Shown here: one piece after another, positions 23,050-28,762 of the stretch
Position numbering within the stretch: position 1 is the first letter of the stretch
How the letters are laid out: every line of letters starts with the position of its first letter
Assembly (NCBI GenBank): GCA_018382125.1
Contig: JAGZQO010000025.1
Location: 1 to 28,762 of the forward strand
Origin: Collinsella sp.
Lineage (GTDB): Bacteria > Actinomycetota > Coriobacteriia > Coriobacteriales > Coriobacteriaceae
Direction: 5' to 3'
DNA length: 28,762 nucleotides
Made by a program: the position numbers and the translations under genes
Notes under the pieces: model-generated
The model's input: only the letters and a program-made list of their open reading frames with translations
The model's database searches: none
Told to the model about the DNA's origin: nothing

Positions 23050-23235
23050 TTTTTCTGCATCACGGATATTTGGCGGACGGGCGTCTTTACCGAGCTTTAG
23101 GGCAACGTAAGGACGTCCGTTCTATGTATGCGTTTGAGTTAACAGAGCCCTTACCGTGGCGGTACGCTGGGCGTATGGATGCGGGGCACACTGGTTCTTG
23201 AGAAATAAGGTCTTTCTCTTGGAGGAAGTGGTCTT

Positions 23236-23442
23236 GTGAATGCTCGAGATATCGCCGTTGCCGCCGTCGCGTTGATGCTTGGCTGCCTTGGTCCCACGGC
23301 CGCGCTCGTCGCGGGCATTCAGGGGACATGCGGGGCTGCTCCTATCGTGGTCGGCGCGCTGATCGCGGCCACGCTGCTGGGAAGTGCAGGTGTAGTCCTT
23401 TGTCGCGACGATGAGGACGAGGTTCCGGAGTCGCATCTCTAA
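23236..23442 (+). CDS. Small two-segment membrane protein
   Basis: A 68-aa protein starting at GTG 23236 with GGAGGA upstream. Two hydrophobic helices (about residues 6-27 and 36-56) are joined by a short GIQGTCG loop, followed by an acidic tail ending RDDEDEVPESHL. I do not recognise a family. It lies 186 bp after the secreted protein gene and is closed by a terminator that also faces the convergent panE gene. No function is inferred. Confidence 0.6.
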   Translation: MNARDIAVAAVALMLGCLGPTAALVAGIQGTCGAAPIVVGALIAATLLGSAGVVLCRDDEDEVPESHL

Positions 23443-23479
23443 CTGTTGCGAAAATGACTGTTGGCCATGGCTGAACATG

Positions 23480-23518
23480 AAAACCGCACAAGGGGAGTGC
23501 CCTTTGCGGCGGTTTTTG
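23480..23518 (+). terminator. Terminator of the small membrane protein gene
   Basis: An AAAACCGC/GCGGTTTT stem (23480-23487 with 23509-23516) with an inner AAGGG/CCCTT helix, followed by Ts. It lies between convergent genes and may act in both directions, because A-rich sequence flanks the left arm. Confidence 0.75.
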
Positions 23519-23550
23519 CTATTGAGACTGTTGGATGCGGTGCGGCGGCG

Positions 23551-24465
23551 TTACCAGCTTGCCTCGATATCACGGATGCGCTGATAGAGCCATTCGTTCT
23601 GCGGCGCCTGGATATCGTGCTTGGCCGCGAGGCGGCGGACGGTGCCCGCGAACTCCTCGACCTCTGTTTTGCGCTGCGCGACGCGGTCCTGCGCCATCGA
23701 GGGCATGCCGGCGGGGTCGAGCCCCTCGATGAGATGCACCATCTGCGTTAGGTCTGCCTCGGTGAGCTCGATACCCTCGGCGTTGGCGACCGCAAGCGTC
23801 TCGCGCATGGCGGAGACAAAGCAACGACGCTGCTCGGAGCCCTGTTCCGTGGCGCTTCCGTACGTGCCGCCGTAGGCCATGCAGGTCTGGTTGATGCCGT
23901 CGTTGAGCATAAGCTTGGCCCACATGCGGTGCGCGATGTCTGCCTCGACGGTGTGGGCGATGCCGCAGCGCGTGTAGAGCTCGTCGATGGCGGCGACGGT
24001 CGCGGGGTCGGTGCCGGCGGCCGCACCAAAGCGGATCTCGCCCGCATTGGTAAAGGTGAGCGCGCCGTTGAGAAACACAGCGTCCATGCCTTGGCAGATT
24101 CCGAGGATGGTGTGCTCCCAGCCAAAGCGCTCGGCAATCTTCTGCTCGCTGGTGATGCCGTTGCACAGCGAGGCGATGAGCGTATTGGGGCCCACGATGT
24201 GTTCCATAGTCTTGAGCGCCTGGTCGAGTCCGGTTGTCTTGACCGTGAGGATGACCAGATCGGCGGGTGTCGCCTCGCTGGCGCGGACGGACTTGAGTAC
24301 GCAGGGCTTGCCGTTGACGGTGAGCGCATCGTTCGCATGGCGCTCAAAGCGAGCGTCGTCCATGACGTATTCGACGGCATCGTTGCCGAGTGCCTGGGCG
24401 ATCATGCTGCCGTAGAGTAGCCCGACGCCACCCTTGCCGATAAAGGCGACCTTGTTGATCTGCAT
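23551..24465 (-). CDS. panE: 2-dehydropantoate 2-reductase (ketopantoate reductase)
   Basis: NADPH-dependent reductase of pantothenate synthesis, or a paralog acting on a related 2-keto acid. The N-terminal Rossmann motif is FIGKGGVGLLYG (GxGxxG form). The catalytic Lys/Asn stretch is RMWAKLMLNDGINQTCMAYG, as in PanE (K..N). 304 aa is typical. ATG 24465 has GGGGAG nine bases upstream; the ATG at 24474 has none. It lies just after the terminator of the cyclase gene on the same strand. Several PanE paralogs exist in related genomes, so the exact substrate is not certain. Confidence 0.85.
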   Translation of the reverse strand: MQINKVAFIGKGGVGLLYGSMIAQALGNDAVEYVMDDARFERHANDALTVNGKPCVLKSVRASEATPADLVILTVKTTGLDQALKTMEHIVGPNTLIASLCNGITSEQKIAERFGWEHTILGICQGMDAVFLNGALTFTNAGEIRFGAAAGTDPATVAAIDELYTRCGIAHTVEADIAHRMWAKLMLNDGINQTCMAYGGTYGSATEQGSEQRRCFVSAMRETLAVANAEGIELTEADLTQMVHLIEGLDPAGMPSMAQDRVAQRKTEVEEFAGTVRRLAAKHDIQAPQNEWLYQRIRDIEASW

Positions 24466-24484
24466 ATGAATCATCTCCCCATAT

Positions 24485-24510
24485 AAAAGGCGCCCGCGTA
24501 AGGGGCGCCT
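24485..24510 (-). terminator. Terminator of the cyclase-family gene (minus strand)
   Basis: A perfect 8-bp stem AGGCGCCC/GGGCGCCT (24488-24495 with 24503-24510) with, on the minus strand, a run of Ts after it. It stands between the cyclase gene and panE. Confidence 0.75.
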
Positions 24511-24586
24511 GATGGATTGTATGCTGCCAGGGTGATTGATGGGTGTGCGGAGCGGCTGTTATGAAAAAGAAACGTTTGCCTGGACG

Positions 24587-25357
24587 CTACGCTGCAGGGC
24601 AGACCGCAAAGACGCGCGCGGGATATCCAACGCCATCGCGCACCTTGGGGAAGGTGCAGAAGATGACGGCGCCCGTGGCGGGAAGCTCGTCTAGATGGTC
24701 CATGACCTCGATCTGATAGCGGTCGACCGAGAGGATGTACTGTTCGCCGGGGTAGGGGTAGGCGTCCTCACGCGTGGTCACGCTCGCCGGGTCGGTGTCA
24801 GCCGGCTCGTGGCCGATGGCGCCGATGTTGCGCTTTTCAACGAGCCACTTGATGGCGTCGAGGTCCCAGCCGGGGTAGTGGGGATGGCCGTCCTCGTCCT
24901 TGTTCTCGAGGTCGGCGAGCTTGGACCAGTCGGAGCGGAAGGCGACGAAAGCGTCTTTGGGAATGCGACCGTGCTCATCCTCCCAGGCTTTGAGGTCCTC
25001 GACGGTCAGGACGTAGTCGGGATTCGCGGCGCACTCCTCGTGTTTGTCGATCACGCAGAGCGGATGCATAAACTCGATGGGTTCAATCTCTCCAAGGGAA
25101 CGACCCTCGACATGGAAGTGGCGCGGCGCGTCGACGTGGGTGCCGTACTGCGAGGCGACCGAATACTGGAAGCAACGCATGGGGGCGAGCATGTCCTCGG
25201 GCGTGCCGGGCAGGTAGTCGAAGAGCTTGGTGGACTCAAATGGCTTAAAGCCAAACCAGTGCGGGGTGTCGCACGAGAGCGTGTGGGTGAGGTCGACCCA
25301 GCGATAATCGGTGCTTTTGAGCTGGGATGCGAGATTCCAAAGGTCGAGCGCGGGCAT
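24587..25357 (-). CDS. Cyclase-family (kynurenine formamidase-like) hydrolase
   Basis: A 256-aa metal-dependent hydrolase of the COG1878 cyclase/arylformamidase group. The metal motif YGTHVDAPRHF holds His74, Asp76 and His80; RSDWSK and GHEPADTD belong to the same family's second and third blocks. The N-terminal WVDLTHTLSCDTPHWFGF is the family start. ATG 25357 has AAAGGAG. The substrate is unknown: kynurenine genes are not present, so it is probably an amidase or lactonase of another pathway. It is divergent from the aldo/keto reductase gene and upstream of panE on the minus strand. Confidence 0.85.
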   Translation of the reverse strand: MPALDLWNLASQLKSTDYRWVDLTHTLSCDTPHWFGFKPFESTKLFDYLPGTPEDMLAPMRCFQYSVASQYGTHVDAPRHFHVEGRSLGEIEPIEFMHPLCVIDKHEECAANPDYVLTVEDLKAWEDEHGRIPKDAFVAFRSDWSKLADLENKDEDGHPHYPGWDLDAIKWLVEKRNIGAIGHEPADTDPASVTTREDAYPYPGEQYILSVDRYQIEVMDHLDELPATGAVIFCTFPKVRDGVGYPARVFAVCPAA

Positions 25358-25520
25358 GGGTGACTCCTTTCATCGGGCTTTTTGCTGATGTTAAAGCGGT
25401 GCCGTGACAGCTCGATTTCTGCTGCGTTACGATACGTTCTCGATTGCGATTCCACGATGTTTCGGCTGCGTGACCATTGTGTTTCGCCTTGCCGGGGCAC
25501 TGATGGCGAAGGGAGGGGCC

Positions 25521-26708
25521 GTGCAATACCGCGTTGACCCCAAAAGTGGTAACCGAATATCTGCTTTGGGTCTGGGCTGCATGAGATTTCCCGGTGCGCC
25601 GGGACACCCCGATGCGAAGACGGCCGATGCCATCATCTCCCGTGCGGTGGAACAGGGGATTAATTATCTGGATACCGCGTATCTTTATCCCGGTAACGAG
25701 GTGTGCGTGGGCGCCTCACTTGAGCGCTTGGGGCTGCGCGACCGGGTGTTGCTGGCGACTAAGTTGCCGCACGCTTCGTGCAAGTGCGCGGAGGATTTCG
25801 ACCGGTTTTTCGACGAACAACTGCGCCGCCTGTGCACCGACCATATCGACTACTACCTTATGCACAACATCACCTCGCCCGCCCAGTGGGAGCGCGTGGT
25901 GGCGTTGGGTATCGAGGACTGGATTGCGCACCAAAGGGCTGCGGGGCGTATTCGCCAGATAGGTTTTTCGTACCACGGCAGTGCGGCGGACTTCCTCACG
26001 ATGCTCGACGCGTATGACTGGGATTTTTGCCAGATCCAGTACAACTACGCTGGAGAGCGTTACCAAGCGGGAACGGCGGGACTCATGGCAGCCGCCGAGC
26101 GCGGGCTCGCGGTGTTTGTGATGGAACCGCTTTTGGGTGGACGCCTGGCGGGCAAGCTGCCTCCGCGGGCCCGCGCCGTGCTCGATGACGTACGCGATCC
26201 GTACCTGAAGTCGCCGGCTGCTTGGGGCCTTTCGTGGGTGTGGAACCATCCTCAAGTCACGATGCTGCTTTCGGGCATGACCGATACCGCGCAGGTGGAC
26301 GAGAACGCGGCATTGGCGGATCGCGCACTGCCGGATTCGATGACAACAGAGCAGCTCGACACCATCGCACGTGTGTTGGGAGAGTTTGAGAAATCGAATC
26401 GCGTGCCCTGTACGGGGTGCGGCTACTGCATGCCGTGCCCCAGGGGCATCAATATCCCCGGCTGCTTTGGCGCCTACAACGCGAGCTATGCGCACAGCTG
26501 GTTTACGGGCCTGTCGCAATACTTTACGGCGAGCGCGGTGCGGACGAACGAGCCCAAGCTGGTGAGCAATTGCGTCAAGTGCGGCAAATGCGCACGTCAC
26601 TGCCCGCAGCACATCGATATCCCCGGGCGCTTGGACGACGTACGCCGCCGTTTTCAGCCTGGCCCCGTAACGGCTGCGCTTAAAGCCTTTTGCAAAACGC
26701 GTTCCTGA
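25521..26708 (+). CDS. Aldo/keto reductase with C-terminal [4Fe-4S] ferredoxin domain
   Basis: A 395-aa protein of the COG1453 type. The N-terminal TIM barrel has the AKR tetrad region (YLDTAYLYPGN with the Asp and Tyr, ATKLPH with the Lys, YLMHN with the His). The C-terminal part carries two clusters, CTGCGYCMPCPRGINIP and CVKCGKCARHCPQHIDIP. GTG 25521 has AAGGGAGG just upstream and gives the family start QYRVD; ATG 25503 is possible. Such proteins reduce or oxidise unknown substrates with ferredoxin-linked electrons in anaerobes. It is divergent from the cyclase-family gene. Confidence 0.9.
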   Translation: MQYRVDPKSGNRISALGLGCMRFPGAPGHPDAKTADAIISRAVEQGINYLDTAYLYPGNEVCVGASLERLGLRDRVLLATKLPHASCKCAEDFDRFFDEQLRRLCTDHIDYYLMHNITSPAQWERVVALGIEDWIAHQRAAGRIRQIGFSYHGSAADFLTMLDAYDWDFCQIQYNYAGERYQAGTAGLMAAAERGLAVFVMEPLLGGRLAGKLPPRARAVLDDVRDPYLKSPAAWGLSWVWNHPQVTMLLSGMTDTAQVDENAALADRALPDSMTTEQLDTIARVLGEFEKSNRVPCTGCGYCMPCPRGINIPGCFGAYNASYAHSWFTGLSQYFTASAVRTNEPKLVSNCVKCGKCARHCPQHIDIPGRLDDVRRRFQPGPVTAALKAFCKTRS

Positions 26709-26710
26709 TG

Positions 26711-26796
26711 CCCCTTTTATAACTTGCGGTGGAATAGTTCCTGTTTGCGGCAGAATGGGGCTTAAACAGGAATTATTCCACCGCAACTGAAGGGGG
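26711..26796 (+). promoter_or_regulatory. Twin leader hairpin, copy A (before the Gfo/Idh gene)
   Basis: A 23-bp stem (26724-26746 with 26764-26786, one G·U) and a 17-nt loop. An outer stem pairs CCCCTT (26711-26716) with AAGGGG (26790-26795), which includes the Shine-Dalgarno of the gene starting at 26802. A second copy with compensatory base changes is at 27870-27956. Either a cis-acting RNA element or a REP-like repeat; no U-tract. Confidence 0.7.
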
Positions 26797-26801
26797 CCGT
26801 C

Positions 26802-27821
26802 GTGGGCCATCGGGATTCATGTGATGATTTGCGCGAGGTTCGTTGGGGCGTTTTGGGCGCTGGGCACATTTCGCATCGATTTGCATCGTCGCTCAAGGAG
26901 GTGGACGGGGCACGGCTTGTGGCTGCCGCCGGTCGCACCCCTTCGCATGTTGAGGAGTTTTGCAGGGCGTTTTCGATTGATGCCGCGCACAGTTATGTCA
27001 CGGCTGACGATGGCGGCGATGCGGCTTATGATGCGCTGATTGCCGACCCCGATGTCGACGCAATCTACTTGGCTCTTCCGCATGGTATGCATACGCGTTG
27101 GGCCTGTCGCGCGCTGCGCGCCGGAAAGGCCGTGCTCTGCGAAAAGCCGGCCGTTTTGAGTGAGGAAGAGGCTCTCTCGATTGCCTCCGCCTCTCGCGAG
27201 TGCGGCGTGCTGTTTATGGAGGCGATGAAGAATCGGTTTTGCCCGATGCGCACTCGCGTGGAGGACTTGCTTGCGTCGGGCGAGCTCGGCTGTATCGTCT
27301 CGATCGAAAGCGTGCAAAAACTCGATTATGGTGAGCCCCCTTCGAGTTATCTGCTCGATCCGTTGCAGGGTGGCTGTCTATATGACATGGGCTGCTATGC
27401 GGTCGGGTGGTTTGAGGATCTGCTTGCGGGTGCGTGCGATGTTTCGTCTCGTGAAGTTCGCTGGCGTGACGTATTAGGCGGCCGCGTGGATTGGGCCGAT
27501 GAGATCCATATGAGTGTCGGCGGTATACCCATTCATATGGTGTGCGATGGCAAAGCAGCATATGAAAGCCGCTTAACGATTGCCTGCGAACGGGGTTCGG
27601 TGGAAATCGAGCGCCTCCATCGCCCCGCGCTCGCCCATGTGAAGTACTCCGACGGACGAATGCTCGAAATTAATGCCCCGTTTGAGGTCGATGATTTCTA
27701 CGGCGAAATTCAGCATGCGACGCAGCTCGTCCAGACGGGAGAGCCTGAAAGCCCCGTTATGCCTCTTGCCGCCACGCAGCGCTGCGCGCAGATTATCGAT
27801 GCGATTCGCTTGACGCTCTAG
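26802..27821 (+). CDS. Gfo/Idh/MocA family oxidoreductase (second)
   Basis: A 339-aa NAD(P)-dependent dehydrogenase. The Rossmann motif is VRWGVLGAGHISHRFASSL (GxGxxS), and the EKP motif is in GKAVLCEKPAVLSEEEA. C-terminal domain features include GGCLYDMGCYAVGW and GEIQHATQLVQ. GTG 26802 has AGGGGG five to six bases upstream, within the outer stem of the leader hairpin. It is a different paralog from that at 17710-18816. Its likely substrates are sugars or polyols. Transcribed in the direction of the aldo/keto reductase before it and the endonuclease after it. Confidence 0.88.
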   Translation: MGHRDSCDDLREVRWGVLGAGHISHRFASSLKEVDGARLVAAAGRTPSHVEEFCRAFSIDAAHSYVTADDGGDAAYDALIADPDVDAIYLALPHGMHTRWACRALRAGKAVLCEKPAVLSEEEALSIASASRECGVLFMEAMKNRFCPMRTRVEDLLASGELGCIVSIESVQKLDYGEPPSSYLLDPLQGGCLYDMGCYAVGWFEDLLAGACDVSSREVRWRDVLGGRVDWADEIHMSVGGIPIHMVCDGKAAYESRLTIACERGSVEIERLHRPALAHVKYSDGRMLEINAPFEVDDFYGEIQHATQLVQTGEPESPVMPLAATQRCAQIIDAIRLTL

Positions 27822-27869
27822 GCTGCGGTGCTGGTGCTCAAGGGGGCTCGGCGGACCGTGCCCCTGATG

Positions 27870-27956
27870 CCCCTTTTATATCTTGCGGTGGAATACGGTC
27901 TGTTTGCGCCAAAATAAGGCACCAATAGACCGTATTTCACCGCAACTGATGAGGGG
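27870..27956 (+). promoter_or_regulatory. Twin leader hairpin, copy B (before the endonuclease IV gene)
   Basis: A 22-bp stem (27883-27904 with 27924-27945, two G·U) and a 19-nt loop. It shares the flank CTGATGCCCCTTTTATA and TTGCGGTGGAATA with copy A, but the middle of the stem differs on both sides so that pairing is kept. CCCCT (27870-27874) pairs with AGGGG (27952-27956), next to the start at 27966. A competing partner, AAGGGGGC at 27840-27847, could free the ribosome binding site. Confidence 0.7.
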
Positions 27957-27965
27957 GAGTTGGAG

Positions 27966-28762
27966 ATGCTAACGATTGGGTGTCATCTTTCGACGACGAA
28001 GGGCTATCGGGCAATGGGGGAGACGGCGTTGTCCATTGGCGCCAATACCTTTGCGTTCTTTACGCGCAACCCGCGCGGTGGCAAGGCAAAAGACCTTGAC
28101 ATGGATGACGTGGCGGCTCTGCGCGAGCTTATGTCGCAAAACGACTTTGGACCGCTGGTGGCGCATGCCCCGTATACCTACAACCCCTGTTCTGCCAAAG
28201 AGCGGGCGCGCGAGTTCGCCTTGGAGGCTATGGCAGAGGACCTGCGGCGCATGGAGGCGCTGCCCGGCAACTACTACAACTTCCATCCCGGTGCGCATGT
28301 GGGGCAGGGCTCCGACGCCGGCATTCAGATGATTGTCGATGCCCTGTGTCAGGTGATGTTTGAGGGCCAGCAGACGACGGTGCTGCTCGAGACCATGTCG
28401 GGCAAGGGCACCGAGGTGGGCCGCAGCTTTGAGGAACTGGCGCTCATCATTGAGGGTGTTGCCGGCAAACGCCCCGAGCTGTCGGCCAAGCTGGGCGTTT
28501 GCCTAGACACCTGCCATGTGAGCGATGCCGGCTACGACATCATCCATGATCTGGACGGCGTACTCGACGAGTTCGACCGCGTGGTGGGTATCGATCGCTT
28601 GCATGCCGTACACATCAACGATTCGAAGAACCCTTGTGGCGCCCATAAAGATCGTCACGAGTGCATCGGCAAGGGATACCTTGGCAGCGAGGAATTTGGT
28701 GGCGGTATGCAGGTTATGCAGAATATTGTATCGAATGGCCACTTGCGTTCGCTGCCGTTTAT
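27966..28762 (+). CDS. nfo: Endonuclease IV (AP endonuclease), 3' end outside the window
   Basis: DNA repair enzyme cutting at abasic sites. The reading frame stays open from ATG 27966 to the edge (265 complete codons); no stop is seen. Zinc ligands match the Nfo TIM barrel: His67 (VAHAPYTYN), His107 (NFHPGAHVG), Glu142 (LLETMSGKG), the Asp and His of CLDTCHVSDAG, HAVHINDSKN and KDRHECIGKGYLG. About 280-300 aa are expected, so perhaps 20 residues are missing. The ribosome binding site GAGGGGGAG is part of the leader hairpin (copy B). Confidence 0.93.
   Translation, partial: MLTIGCHLSTTKGYRAMGETALSIGANTFAFFTRNPRGGKAKDLDMDDVAALRELMSQNDFGPLVAHAPYTYNPCSAKERAREFALEAMAEDLRRMEALPGNYYNFHPGAHVGQGSDAGIQMIVDALCQVMFEGQQTTVLLETMSGKGTEVGRSFEELALIIEGVAGKRPELSAKLGVCLDTCHVSDAGYDIIHDLDGVLDEFDRVVGIDRLHAVHINDSKNPCGAHKDRHECIGKGYLGSEEFGGGMQVMQNIVSNGHLRSLPF

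Noticed and set aside
26711..27956. CRISPR-like repeat pair
   Set aside because: Only two copies about 1.1 kb apart with genes between them, each internally palindromic, and no spacers or cas genes.

Overview
The window (about 28.8 kb) looks like a chromosomal stretch of a strictly anaerobic, GC-rich actinobacterium of the Coriobacteriia, most like gut Collinsella. I infer this from the codon usage, the anaerobic class III ribonucleotide reductase, the fermentation-type acyl kinase genes and the Coriobacteria-style secreted protein; no 16S gene is present to confirm it. No phage, transposon or CRISPR array is visible.

Region 1 (1-7385): a tRNA-Val cut by the left edge, a Sfp-type phosphopantetheinyl transferase, a TetR regulator, and then a tight six-gene operon: SCP2-type thiolase, DUF35 zinc-ribbon/OB-fold partner, stand-alone acyl carrier protein, phosphotransacylase, butyrate/acetate-type kinase and MFS transporter. 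Read together, this looks like an uptake, thiolytic cleavage and substrate-level phosphorylation system with a dedicated carrier protein, an upstream gene able to activate it, and a palindromic candidate TetR site in front of it. I regard this as the most likely undescribed system here.

Region 2 (7386-11218): nrdD with an NrdR-box promoter, then nrdG. The nrdD-nrdG gap is unusual: the last codons and terminator of nrdD are part of a long inverted duplication, and a second 22-bp inverted repeat stands just before nrdG.

Region 3 (11285-12955): folate genes folE and folB with an HD-domain protein between them. Region 4 (12962-19375): a YgjP-type metalloprotease and an M19 dipeptidase on the minus strand; a SlyD/FKBP-type isomerase coupled to a UreE-like nickel chaperone; a HAD phosphatase; a PerR/Fur regulator; a Gfo/Idh/MocA oxidoreductase coupled to an acylphosphatase; and RNase HI.

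Region 5 (19475-23520): a LysR regulator divergent from metY. The metY mRNA leader carries a 17-codon Cys/Met-containing reading frame with a strong ribosome binding site and competing hairpins. Then follow a secreted protein and a tiny membrane protein. Region 6 (23551-28762): panE-like reductase and cyclase-family hydrolase (minus strand), then an aldo/keto reductase with ferredoxin-type clusters, a Gfo/Idh/MocA oxidoreductase and a truncated endonuclease IV (plus strand). The last two genes are each preceded by one copy of a paired, covarying hairpin element whose outer stem covers the ribosome binding site.

Across the window, intergenic gaps are rich in long, nearly perfect inverted repeats that lack U-tracts and are not ordinary terminators.
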